NCBI GenBank assembly: GCA_963764215.1
Contig: CAVXRS010000005.1
Span: 558,001 to 622,000 of the forward strand
Reading direction: 5' to 3'
From: JAFDWI01 sp963764215
Lineage (GTDB): Bacteria; Actinomycetota; Acidimicrobiia; Acidimicrobiales; Iamiaceae
Length of the DNA stretch: 64,000 bases
Positions 1 through 9,554 of the stretch are shown one piece after another (within the stretch, counting starts at the first letter, position 1; each line of letters opens with the position of its first letter). Both the position numbers and the translations under genes were made by a program. The notes beneath the pieces are model-generated. The model saw only the letters and a list, made by a program, of their open reading frames with translations. It was not told the DNA's origin and did no database searches.

Positions 1-222
1 AACATGCTCGCCGGGCACGCGTTGTTTGCGGTGCTCTTCGGCATCCTGCTCGGAATCGGTGCGTTCGGCGTCGGCAGCGGGGGCATCCCGATGACCCTCA
101 TCGGGACGCTCGGCATCCTGGGCGTCTTCCTGCTCGAAGTCTTCATCGCCCTCCTCCAGGCCGCGATCTTCGCTGCGCTTGCGTCGCTCTTCATCCACAT
201 GGCCGTGGCGGAGGAGCACTGA
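1..222 (+). CDS. atpB: ATP synthase F0 subunit a, C-terminal part (5' end outside window)
   Basis: Proton-channel subunit of the membrane F0 sector. Only the last 73 residues are present. The window opens inside the conserved GNMLAGH helix, and the following LLEVFIALLQA segment is the family's last transmembrane helix, which lines the half-channel facing the c-ring. The helix with the essential Arg and the rest of the protein lie upstream of the window. It is first in the visible operon, 64 nt before atpE, and ends at a TGA after MAVAEEH. Confidence 0.95.
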   Translation, partial: NMLAGHALFAVLFGILLGIGAFGVGSGGIPMTLIGTLGILGVFLLEVFIALLQAAIFAALASLFIHMAVAEEH

Positions 223-286
223 AATGACCGTTTCTCATCCACATTCCGCCCCATCTCTTCACCAATAACAAGGAGAACCCCCCATC

Positions 287-553
287 ATGCACCCACTTCT
301 GGCGTCACTGTACGTTCTGGCAGCGTCCAGTCCGGTCGGATACGGCGCGCTGGGCGCTGGTATCGGTGCCGGACTCGCGGCCATCGGTGCCGGTATCGGC
401 ATCGGCCACATCGGTCAGGGAACGGCTGAGGGCATGGCCCGTCAGCCGGAGGAATACGGCCGTCTCCGGACCTTCGCGCTGATCATGGCGGTGCTGGTCG
501 AAGGGGTGGCCCTGTTCGGCATCGTGGTCGCACTCATCGTCATGGCGAAATAG
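287..553 (+). CDS. atpE: ATP synthase F0 subunit c
   Basis: Proteolipid that forms the rotating c-ring. The 88 residues make two hydrophobic helices, the first Gly/Ala-rich (about 18-45), joined by the polar ARQPE loop (51-55). The proton-carrying carboxylate is Glu72 in LVEGVALFG. The first helix lacks the Gln typical of Na+-binding c subunits, so proton coupling is inferred. An AGGAG at 271-275 lies 11 nt before the ATG. The N-terminus is a little longer than in many homologues. Confidence 0.97.
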   Translation: MHPLLASLYVLAASSPVGYGALGAGIGAGLAAIGAGIGIGHIGQGTAEGMARQPEEYGRLRTFALIMAVLVEGVALFGIVVALIVMAK

Positions 554-559
554 GTCGTC

Positions 560-1099
560 GTGTCACTTCTCGCCGAAGGATCGGTCGTATCGTTCAACTT
601 CGCGACCTTCGTCTGGACGCTCGGTACCTTCCTCTTCACCCTCTGGTTCCTCTCGAAGTTCGCCTGGCCGGCGCTCACGAAGAACATGGAGGCCCGGGAG
701 GTTCGCATCACCGAAGGGCTTCGCAAGGCCGAGGAGGCCGAGGAGCGCGCACGGGAACTCGCGGAACGCCAGGAGCAGATCCTGGCCGAGGCCCGGGCCG
801 AGGCCAAGCAACTCCTTGCCGAGAGCCGTGCCGCGGCAGAGACCCAGCGAGCCTCGTTGGTCGAAGCCGCACAAGGTGACATCGCGGCCGAGCGTGAACG
901 CGCCAAGCGTGAAATCGATCTGGAACGCGCCCGCGCGGTGGACGAGCTCAAGGCCACCACGGTGGACCTCACCCTCGAGGCGTCCAGCCAGCTCCTCCAG
1001 CGAGAGCTCAACGACGACGACCATCGTCGCCTGGTGCGCGGGCTCATCGACGAGCTCGCGGCCCGCGACATCGTTGACGAGGTGGCAGGCCGGCTGTGA
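560..1099 (+). CDS. atpF: ATP synthase F0 subunit b
   Basis: Peripheral stalk subunit linking F0 to F1. The 179 residues have one N-terminal membrane helix (about 12-35) followed by a long charged Ala/Glu/Arg-rich coiled coil, the normal b-subunit plan. The start is GTG, 6 nt after the atpE stop. Only one b-type gene is present, so the stalk should be a b homodimer rather than b/b'. The last bases overlap the GTG of atpH (GTGA), suggesting translational coupling. Confidence 0.95.
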   Translation: MSLLAEGSVVSFNFATFVWTLGTFLFTLWFLSKFAWPALTKNMEAREVRITEGLRKAEEAEERARELAERQEQILAEARAEAKQLLAESRAAAETQRASLVEAAQGDIAAERERAKREIDLERARAVDELKATTVDLTLEASSQLLQRELNDDDHRRLVRGLIDELAARDIVDEVAGRL

Positions 1100-1647
1100 G
1101 CACCGAGAACATGGTCGCTCGCGTCTACGCCCAGGCGTTGTGCGAAATAGGATCGGAGAACGATTCACTCACCGCACTTGCCGATGAGCTGAACGCGGTG
1201 CGCGACGTGATCGCGGATCTCGAACCGGAATTGCGGACGTTCATCGAAATGCCCCAGCTTCCCAGAGACGAGAAGTGGCAGGTGCTCTCCGCTGCCTTCG
1301 AGGGCAAGGTGTCCCACGACATCCTGGGTCTGCTGCATGTGATGGTCGACCGGCGCCGGGAAGCCCTGATCGCCGATGTCGCTCATGAGTTCGCGCAACT
1401 CGTGGATACGGCCGAGGGTCGGGTTCACGCAGATCTCATCTCTGCCCGCCCCCTCGACGACGAACTCGTCGCCGCACTGCACGAGGTGATCGAGCGCCAG
1501 ACCCGGCGCAAGATCGTGCTCGACCAGCGCGTCGACCCCAACATGATCGGGGGCGTGCGTCTCAGCCTCGGCGACCTGGTCGTCGACGGGACCACACGCC
1601 GCGCGCTGCACGACATGCGCCGTACGCTCGCCAGCACTCTGGCCTAA
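1096..1647 (+). CDS. atpH: ATP synthase F1 subunit delta
   Basis: Stator subunit joining the b stalk to the top of the alpha3beta3 head. The 183 residues match the family length. The N-terminal helical domain carries RVYAQALCEIG and the C-terminus has the conserved VDPNMIGGVRLSLGDLVVDG motif that marks OSCP/delta proteins. The start is a GTG overlapping the atpF stop. The stop TAA runs into AAGGA, the ribosome-binding site of atpA. Confidence 0.95.
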   Translation: MSTENMVARVYAQALCEIGSENDSLTALADELNAVRDVIADLEPELRTFIEMPQLPRDEKWQVLSAAFEGKVSHDILGLLHVMVDRRREALIADVAHEFAQLVDTAEGRVHADLISARPLDDELVAALHEVIERQTRRKIVLDQRVDPNMIGGVRLSLGDLVVDGTTRRALHDMRRTLASTLA

Positions 1648-1658
1648 GGAATGTGAAC

Positions 1659-3185
<1,527 letters not shown>

Positions 3186-3202
3186 CGAGGGCCTGAGTCG
3201 CC

Positions 3203-4075
3203 ATGGCAGATCAGCCGAAGGTCATTCGCAAGCGGATCAAGAGCGTCGAGTCGACGCGCAAGATCACGCGTACCATGGAGATGGTGGCGACCGCGAAGCT
3301 GCGCGCGGCACAGAACCGGGTGTCTTCATCGGGTCCGTACCTCGAAGCGCTGCGCACCTTGATGGGTGACATCTCCTCGTCCGATGTGGACATCTCCACC
3401 TGGCCCCAGTTCGCCCAGCGCGACGTCGGCAAGACGTTGCTGTTCGTGGTGACCGGCAATCGAGGATTGTGCGGTGGCTACAACGCCCACCTGGTGCGCC
3501 TGGCCCGACAGACCGTGGAGGCCGAACGGGCCGAGGGGCGGGAGGTCGAGTTGTACGTCGCCGGCAAGAAGGGTGTTGCCGCCTTGCGATTCGCCGGATA
3601 CCCACTGGTGAAGTCCTATTCCGATGAGCTGTTGGACAACCCGACGATCGATGAGGCCGAGTTCTTCCTCGACGAGGTGCGTACCCCGTTCCTGCGGCGG
3701 GAGGTCGACAAGGTCCTGATCGTCTACGCCCACTGGGAAAGCGCGTCGCGCCAGCCGAGCACCGTCGTCCAGCTGTATCCGATCGCACCTGATGCCGCCG
3801 GCCAAGGTTCGTCGGGTACGCCCGAGTTCGAACCGTCTGCCGACGCCGTCCTGGATCGCCTGCTCCTCCGCTATGAGCGCCAGATCATGTACGCGGTGCT
3901 CGCCGAGGCCGTCGCATCCGAACAGATCGCACGACGGATGGCGATGAAGCAGGCGACGGACAACGCGGCCGAGATGGCCGACGAACTCAACCTGAAGTAC
4001 AACAAGGCACGGCAGGCACTGATCACCAAAGAGCTCTCCGAGATCATCGGCGGGGCCGAAGCACTCAAGGGCTGA
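3203..4075 (+). CDS. atpG: ATP synthase F1 subunit gamma
   Basis: Central rotor shaft of F1. The N-terminal helix carries IRKRIKSVESTRKITRTMEMVATAKL, and the C-terminal helix has the conserved NKARQALITKELSEIIGGAEAL, the coiled-coil pair that rotates inside the head. The middle contains VVTGNRGLCGGYN. At 290 residues it has the usual length. It lies 17 nt after atpA and 44 nt before atpD in the same operon. Confidence 0.96.
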   Translation: MADQPKVIRKRIKSVESTRKITRTMEMVATAKLRAAQNRVSSSGPYLEALRTLMGDISSSDVDISTWPQFAQRDVGKTLLFVVTGNRGLCGGYNAHLVRLARQTVEAERAEGREVELYVAGKKGVAALRFAGYPLVKSYSDELLDNPTIDEAEFFLDEVRTPFLRREVDKVLIVYAHWESASRQPSTVVQLYPIAPDAAGQGSSGTPEFEPSADAVLDRLLLRYERQIMYAVLAEAVASEQIARRMAMKQATDNAAEMADELNLKYNKARQALITKELSEIIGGAEALKG

Positions 4076-4119
4076 CCTCAGGTCACGCACGCAACGATTC
4101 GAGACAAGGAATGACAACG

Positions 4120-5562
4120 ATGACCGACACGACGACACCAACCCTGCATCACGGCCGCGTGGTGCAGGTGATCGGGCCGGTGCTGGACGTCGAGTTCGAC
4201 ACCCAGGCTGATCTCCCCGAGATCCACACCGCCTTGAAGATCGACGCCGGTACCGGTGAAAATGCCGTTTCGCTCGTCGCCGAAGTGGCTCAGCAGATCG
4301 GGCGGAACCAGGTGCGCGCGGTTTCGATGTCCTCCACGGACGGCGTGGTGCGAGGGACGCACGTCGAGAACACCGGGGCGCCGATTTCGGTGCCGGTCGG
4401 CGAGGAATGCCTGGGACGGGTGTTCAACCTGTTCGGGGAGCCGGTCGACAACGAAGGCCCGGTCGAGGCCAAACATTTCCGGCCGATCCACGCGCCGGCG
4501 CCCAAGTTCCAGAATCTCACCACCCGGACCGAGCTGTTCGAGACGGGTATCAAGGTCATCGACCTGCTGGCTCCCTATGCCAGAGGTGGCAAGACCGGTC
4601 TGTTCGGTGGCGCTGGTGTCGGCAAGACCGTCATCATCCAGGAACTCATCAACAACGTGGCCCAACAGCACGGTGGGTATTCGGTGTTCTGCGGGGTCGG
4701 CGAGCGGACCCGTGAGGGCAACGACCTGTGGTTGGAGATGCAGGAGTCCGGAGTCATCGACAAAGCCATCCTCTGCTACGGCCAGATGAACGAGCCGCCC
4801 GGCGCTCGACTTCGAGTGGCACTTTCGGGACTGACGATGGCCGAGTACCTGCGCGACGAAGGCGGCCGCGACGTGCTGATGTTCGTCGACAACATCTTCC
4901 GCTTCACGCAGGCCGGTTCCGAGGTCTCGGCACTGTTGGGCCGGATGCCTTCCGCGGTGGGCTACCAACCCACGCTGGCGACCGAGATGGGTGAGCTGCA
5001 GGAACGGATCACCTCGACCGACCACGGTTCGGTCACCTCGGTGCAGGCGATCTATGTGCCCGCCGACGACATGACCGACCCGGCGCCGGCTGCGGCGTTC
5101 GCCCACCTGGATGCCAAGACGGTGTTGTCCCGGGCGATTTCCGAGCGGGGCATCTACCCGGCGGTGGACCCGTTGGACTCGACCTCCCGGGTGCTGGCGC
5201 CCGAGAACGTCGGCCAGGAACACTACGATGTCGCCCGCGAGATCCAGCAGGTGCTCCAGCGGGCCAAGGACCTCCAGGAGATCATCGCCATTCTCGGGAT
5301 GGACGAACTGTCCGAGGAGGACAAGGTGCTCGTGCAACGGGCCCGCAAGATCGAACGATTCCTCTCGCAACCGTTCCACGTGGCCGAGGTGTTCACCGGG
5401 GTGCCGGGCAAGTACGTGAAGCTCGCCGACACGATCCGCTCGTTCAGAGCCGTGCTGTCGGGTGAGTACGACCACCTTCCCGAGAGCGCCTTCTACATGA
5501 AGGGCGACATCGACGACGTGGTCGAAGCCGCCGAACGGCAGGCCGCCGAAGAGAAGGCCTGA
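4120..5562 (+). CDS. atpD: ATP synthase F1 subunit beta
   Basis: Catalytic subunit of F1. It has the P-loop GGAGVGKTV, the catalytic GERTREGNDLW segment, the Walker B region DVLMFVDNIFRFTQAGSE and the rotor-contacting motif DELSEED. An ATG at 4111 directly abuts AAGGA (4106-4110), while the ATG at 4120 has a 9-nt spacer, so 4120 (protein start MTDTTTPTLHHG) is preferred. The stop overlaps the atpC start (TGATG), indicating coupled translation. Confidence 0.97.
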   Translation: MTDTTTPTLHHGRVVQVIGPVLDVEFDTQADLPEIHTALKIDAGTGENAVSLVAEVAQQIGRNQVRAVSMSSTDGVVRGTHVENTGAPISVPVGEECLGRVFNLFGEPVDNEGPVEAKHFRPIHAPAPKFQNLTTRTELFETGIKVIDLLAPYARGGKTGLFGGAGVGKTVIIQELINNVAQQHGGYSVFCGVGERTREGNDLWLEMQESGVIDKAILCYGQMNEPPGARLRVALSGLTMAEYLRDEGGRDVLMFVDNIFRFTQAGSEVSALLGRMPSAVGYQPTLATEMGELQERITSTDHGSVTSVQAIYVPADDMTDPAPAAAFAHLDAKTVLSRAISERGIYPAVDPLDSTSRVLAPENVGQEHYDVAREIQQVLQRAKDLQEIIAILGMDELSEEDKVLVQRARKIERFLSQPFHVAEVFTGVPGKYVKLADTIRSFRAVLSGEYDHLPESAFYMKGDIDDVVEAAERQAAEEKA

Positions 5563-6053
5563 TGTCGTCGGTGTCCGAGATGCTGCCCGAACACCCTGAT
5601 GACGGGGTCTATCACGGCAACATCGTCGATGACCTGGCAGGGGGGCAGATCGAACTGCAGATCAGCCTGGTCTCGCCCGAGCGCGAGCTCTACTCGGGGA
5701 ACGCGCACTGGATCACCGCGCCCGGCGTCGACGGACAATTCGGGGTCTGGCCGCGCCACATGTCCATGGTGGCTGCGCTGGGAAGCGGGAAGCTCCGGAT
5801 CGGACTTCCGGAGCACGAACGTCTCGAGTACCTGGTGCGCGGCGCGTTCCTGTCGGTGAACGCCAACGTCGTCACGGTCCTGGTCGACACGACGGTTTCC
5901 AGCGCGGATGAAATCGACGTCGAGGCGACCCGGGAAGAACTGGCAGAGGTCACAGAACGGCTGGGCCAGCGACTGGACCCGGTCGAGTACACCCAGTACC
6001 AGGACCGCCAGGCCTGGTGTAAGGCGAAGTTGCGTTTCGCCGAAGCGTCCTGA
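5562..6053 (+). CDS. atpC: ATP synthase F1 subunit epsilon
   Basis: Rotor-base subunit that can inhibit ATP hydrolysis. The beta-sandwich domain begins at LQISLVSPERELYSG and includes GQFGVWPRHMSMVAALGSGKLRI. A C-terminal helical region is present (REELAEVTERLGQRLDP). The predicted protein is 163 residues, with about 28 extra N-terminal residues compared with typical epsilon subunits. The start is supported by the TGATG overlap with atpD and an upstream GAGAAGG. It ends the operon, 17 nt from the convergent glpX stop. Confidence 0.93.
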   Translation: MSSVSEMLPEHPDDGVYHGNIVDDLAGGQIELQISLVSPERELYSGNAHWITAPGVDGQFGVWPRHMSMVAALGSGKLRIGLPEHERLEYLVRGAFLSVNANVVTVLVDTTVSSADEIDVEATREELAEVTERLGQRLDPVEYTQYQDRQAWCKAKLRFAEAS

Positions 6054-6070
6054 GCGACCGCCCGGTCCTC

Positions 6071-7069
6071 TCAGCCGCCGAATTCGATCGCGCTGTACTG
6101 CTTGAGTTTCGCCAGCGGGTGGTGGGCGTCGACGAGCCGGACCGTGCCCGATTTCGACCGCATCACGAGTGACTGGGTGGTCGCTCCCGACGCGTCGTAG
6201 CGCACCCCTTTGAGCAGTTCACCATCGGTGATCCCGGTGGCCGCGAAGAAGCAGTTGTCCCCGGCGACCAGGTCGTCGGTGGTCAGCACCGCGTCGAGGT
6301 CGTAACCGGCGTCGAGTGCGGCGCGACGTTCGTCGTCGTCGCGCGGCCACAGCCTTCCCTGGATCACCCCGTCCATGCACTTGAGCGCGGCCGCGGAGAT
6401 CACCCCCTCCGGGGTGCCACCGATGCCGAAGAGCACGTCCGCGCCCGAGTCGGCCCGGGCGGTGGAGATCGCCCCGGCGACGTCGCCGTCGGGAATGAGG
6501 CGGATCCGGGCGCCCGCGGCCCGCACCTCGGCGATGAGATCGGCGTGGCGGGGGCGGTCGAGGATGACCGCGGTCACGTTGGTGACGTCTTCACCCTTGG
6601 CTTTCGCGATCGCGTTGAGGTTCTCCGTGGGAGAGCGGTTGAGGTCGATGGCCGCCGCGGCTTCAGGACCGGTGGCGATCTTCTCCATGTAGACGCAGGG
6701 GCCGGGGTCGAACATCGTTCCCCGCTCGGACACCGCGATCACCGCGATGGCATTCGGTCGGCCCAGCGACGTGAGGGTGGTGCCGTCGATCGGATCGACG
6801 GCGATGTCGGTTGCCGGCGGAGTCCCGTCGCCGATCTTCTCGCCGTTGTAGAGCATCGGCGCTTCGTCCTTCTCGCCCTCGCCGATGACGACGATGCCGT
6901 CCATGGGTACGGTGTGCAGCACGATCCGCATGGCGTCGACGGCGGCCCCGTCGGCGCCCTCCTTGTCGCCCCGACCCATCCAGCGGGCCGCAGCAAGTGA
7001 GGCCGCTTCGGTGACCCGGACGAGTTCGAGCGCGAGATTCCGGTCAGGGACCTGTCGGGTCGATGGCAT
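6071..7069 (-). CDS. glpX: Fructose-1,6-bisphosphatase class II
   Basis: Hydrolyses fructose 1,6-bisphosphate in gluconeogenesis; some relatives also take sedoheptulose 1,7-bisphosphate. The 332-residue sequence has the class II motifs GRGDKEGADGAAVDAM, VIGEGEKDEAPMLYNGE, the metal-binding DPIDGTT and GIGGTPEGVISAAALKCM. It is monocistronic and convergent with atpC. A TACTCT box ends 7 nt before the ATG, so a leaderless mRNA is likely. Confidence 0.95.
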   Translation of the reverse strand: MPSTRQVPDRNLALELVRVTEAASLAAARWMGRGDKEGADGAAVDAMRIVLHTVPMDGIVVIGEGEKDEAPMLYNGEKIGDGTPPATDIAVDPIDGTTLTSLGRPNAIAVIAVSERGTMFDPGPCVYMEKIATGPEAAAAIDLNRSPTENLNAIAKAKGEDVTNVTAVILDRPRHADLIAEVRAAGARIRLIPDGDVAGAISTARADSGADVLFGIGGTPEGVISAAALKCMDGVIQGRLWPRDDDERRAALDAGYDLDAVLTTDDLVAGDNCFFAATGITDGELLKGVRYDASGATTQSLVMRSKSGTVRLVDAHHPLAKLKQYSAIEFGG

Positions 7070-7076
7070 GGTCGAA

Positions 7077-7082
7077 AGAGTA
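7077..7082 (-). promoter_or_regulatory. -10 box of glpX (probable leaderless promoter)
   Basis: TACTCT on the minus strand, 7 nt before the glpX ATG. No Shine-Dalgarno sequence fits between them, so transcription probably starts at or next to the A of ATG. Confidence 0.5.
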
Positions 7083-7153
7083 CCGGACGGCCGGCGCCGG
7101 TCAGTGCACTAGCCCCCCGACGGGTCTGGGTGAGCAGACCGCTGGGCGACGGT

Positions 7154-7957
7154 TCAGGGAGGCGTCGTACCGATGATGATGTCGCTCCACTTGTACTGCT
7201 GGTACCGGTTCAGGTTGACGACGGAGATGGTGAACGTGCCGCAGTTGCCGCCGAAGAGCAGTGAAATGTCGATGGGTCCGGGCCACGGCGTGTCGGTGGT
7301 GTAGCCGGGGTTGCCCGTGGAGGAGGTGGGAGGTGTCCCGGTGGGTTGGCTGTTCGTCCACCAGGTCGGGGGATCGGTCGTCTGAGCGGACCCACCCGTT
7401 GGTTGGGGTGGAAGGTAGTCCCAGATGAGACTGCCGCCGATCGTGTAGACGCGCTGGACGGTGTCCGAGTAGCCCGTGACCTTGTCGGTGGCGGCGGGGA
7501 CATTCGAGCCGCCCTGTCGGCAGTAACTCTGGAACCGGTAGATGTTGCCGTAGCGGGTCACGTTCGTGGAGTTCTCCACCACCGTGACGATGCCGATGTC
7601 GTCGAACAGCGGCCCGTTGGTGCCCGTGGTGTTGGTGCCCGTGCCCCAGAGATAGACGGCGTCGGTCGGGTTTTCTCGGCAGAACGCGAGGCTTGCCGAA
7701 GCTGCGCCGGTCGGCGTGGTGCAGGTTTGTGGCAGGGGGTTCGGCGTGGTGTCGGGTTGTGCCGTGAGGAATTGCAACGCCGCGGTGGATCCCCCGCACG
7801 AGCATGGGGACACGGCGGCAACGGTTGCGTCGAAGTGCAGCACCGTCGGCGCGATCCACATTGCGCCGGTGGTGATGCCCGTCGCCGCGAGGAATCGTCG
7901 ACGATCGATCCGACCGGGTGTATGTTCGTGGTTTTCAGAGTGCACGCTGTCCGCCAT
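7154..7957 (-). CDS. Tat-exported secreted protein of unknown function
   Basis: The 267-residue protein starts at an ATG after AGAAAGA. Residues about 18-45 form a twin-arginine signal (RRRFLAATG then a hydrophobic stretch). The mature part opens with a Cys-rich SPCSCGGS segment, contains further cysteines (QTC, AFC, SYC, GNC) and a Pro/Thr/Gly-rich middle (about 190-235). No family was recognised. The gene is divergent from the PqqD-HprK fusion, with at most about 130 bp between starts, so the two may be co-regulated. Tat export suggests folding in the cytoplasm, possibly modification there. Longer upstream starts in the same frame would overlap the divergent gene and are rejected. Confidence 0.75.
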   Translation of the reverse strand: MADSVHSENHEHTPGRIDRRRFLAATGITTGAMWIAPTVLHFDATVAAVSPCSCGGSTAALQFLTAQPDTTPNPLPQTCTTPTGAASASLAFCRENPTDAVYLWGTGTNTTGTNGPLFDDIGIVTVVENSTNVTRYGNIYRFQSYCRQGGSNVPAATDKVTGYSDTVQRVYTIGGSLIWDYLPPQPTGGSAQTTDPPTWWTNSQPTGTPPTSSTGNPGYTTDTPWPGPIDISLLFGGNCGTFTISVVNLNRYQQYKWSDIIIGTTPP

Positions 7958-8084
7958 TCTTTCTGATCTGGGGATGGCCGCAATCGTAGGTGATGGCAAC
8001 TCGTGCGGACGAGCCTCGTCGACGGCCGATGGCGCCGTAGCCCGGCCGTTAGGATCCCAGGACGATGATCCGGGTACCTTTGCC

Positions 8085-9464
8085 GTGCGGTTGACCGAGC
8101 GGCTGAAACAGTTGCGGCGGGAGGCCCGAACCGAGGGGGACCGTACGCCGCCGCCGTGCGTGGGATGCCGCGAACGGACCGACCGTCTGGAACCGGTGGA
8201 CGCGGTCGGGGTGGCACCGTCGACCGGTGCGTCGCTCATCGGTCCGGTCCACGGGCTGCAGACCGCTGTCGTCGGTGACCAGCTCATCGTGCTCGATCCG
8301 ATCTCGAATCGTCGGGTGCTCTTGAACGCAACGGCCGCGCTCATCTTCACCGGGGTCGACCGCGAGCGGCGACTCGACGACGTGGTGATGCAGATCGTCG
8401 AGGAAACCGGCATGGACGTGGACATCGTCGGGGACGACGTGCGGAACACCGTCGACCGGTTGCTTGCCCAGGGAATGCTGCACCGTGGGGACCTTGCCGT
8501 GGCGGAACCTCCCGGGCCGGCCGACACCGAATTCGACCGCGGCGAAGAACCCGTCGATCCGACCATCGGGGTCAACTGGACCTATGAGAGCGGCCCCCTG
8601 GCGACGGCCGGGACCACCGTGGTCGTGCGCGCCGGGGCGGCGGCACCGGTCGATGTCCTGGCGGCAGCATTCGCCGGGTTCGAACCCGCAGGCGGCGACG
8701 CAGATGCCGTGCACCGGATCGAGATCATCGAGGTGGTCGACGACACCGGTGACGTGGCCCCGTTCGCCGCCGACGGCGCCGCGGCGCTGCAGATCGTGGT
8801 CGACGGCGCCGCACGGTCCGGGCCCCTGGCCCCCAGCTCAGTGGTCGCGTCGGCGCTCGACCAGCTCGACCTCCTCCTGGTCGACCGTGCCCACGGGCTG
8901 CGCTTCCACGCGGGCGCCGTCGAGTGCGACGGCGACGTGGTGATCGTTCTCGGCCAGAGTGGCCGGGGCAAGTCCACCCTCACCGCCGCGCTCGTGCAGG
9001 CAGGTTGGTCGTATGTGACCGACGAACTGGTCGTGGTGGAACCGGCGACCCGCTGGGTCCACACCTATGCCCGTCCGGTCGAACTGGATGCCTCCTCCCG
9101 TGACCTGCTCGAAACCCCACTGGTCGATCTCCCGACAGTGGTTCGCCGGGAGAAGAGGTTCTGCGCACCGTTCGGGGCGACCTCACCTGGTGGTACCGCG
9201 GCGCTGCTCGTGGTGCTGACAGGCGAACCGGCCGGTGCAACTGGCGGAGGTCCGGTACAGGATGTGGCGGCCGCCGAGGCGGTCATCTCGCTGCTCCCAC
9301 TGACCTTCGCCCAGACCTTTGACGATCCGGACGCACTGGCGCACCTCGGTGCATTGTGCGAACAGGTGCCCACCGTTCGCCTCGCCCGGGGTCCATTGTC
9401 CGAGATGCTGCACGTGGTCGAGCGACGAGTCGCAGGGCACGGCCCGGACCCGAACGTGGCTTGA
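8085..9464 (+). CDS. PqqD-like / HPr kinase-like fusion protein
   Basis: The N-terminal third contains a PqqD-like peptide-binding winged helix (RRVLLNATAALIFTGVD to TVDRLLAQGML), the domain that recognises leader peptides in ribosomal peptide systems. The C-terminal part resembles an HprK Ser kinase/phosphorylase: HAGAVECDGDVVIVLG followed by the P-loop GQSGRGKST and WSYVTDELVVVE. Family knowledge: PqqD and HprK-related kinases occur together in uncharacterised HPr-rel-A systems. No HPr or PTS gene is nearby. The start is uncertain. An in-frame ATG at 7974 would add 37 poorly protein-like residues and leave 16 nt to the divergent gene. A TAGGAT box at 8050-8055 favours a start near 8065-8085. 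Confidence 0.8.
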   Translation: MRLTERLKQLRREARTEGDRTPPPCVGCRERTDRLEPVDAVGVAPSTGASLIGPVHGLQTAVVGDQLIVLDPISNRRVLLNATAALIFTGVDRERRLDDVVMQIVEETGMDVDIVGDDVRNTVDRLLAQGMLHRGDLAVAEPPGPADTEFDRGEEPVDPTIGVNWTYESGPLATAGTTVVVRAGAAAPVDVLAAAFAGFEPAGGDADAVHRIEIIEVVDDTGDVAPFAADGAAALQIVVDGAARSGPLAPSSVVASALDQLDLLLVDRAHGLRFHAGAVECDGDVVIVLGQSGRGKSTLTAALVQAGWSYVTDELVVVEPATRWVHTYARPVELDASSRDLLETPLVDLPTVVRREKRFCAPFGATSPGGTAALLVVLTGEPAGATGGGPVQDVAAAEAVISLLPLTFAQTFDDPDALAHLGALCEQVPTVRLARGPLSEMLHVVERRVAGHGPDPNVA

Positions 9465-9542
9465 CCGGTTCGTTGCCTCGTCGACGGCACCGTCTCCCAC
9501 GGGCAGCAGGCGCATTCTGGGCGCGGATCAGATCCGGTCTTC

Positions 9543-9548
9543 TACGAT
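9543..9548 (+). promoter_or_regulatory. -10 box of the acyl-CoA mutase gene (probable leaderless promoter)
   Basis: TACGAT, exactly 6 nt before the ATG at 9555, with no ribosome-binding site between them. Confidence 0.5.
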
Positions 9549-9554
9549 TGGTGC

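Noticed and set aside
8676..8687. GGGTTCGAACCC resembling a tRNA T-arm
   Set aside because: It lies inside the PqqD-HprK coding region (GFEPAG), and no acceptor stem, D-arm or anticodon arm fits around it.
8085..9464. Interpretation as the PTS regulator HPr kinase/phosphorylase
   Set aside because: No HPr or PTS component is in the window and the N-terminus is a PqqD-like domain, so a classical HprK role is not supported.
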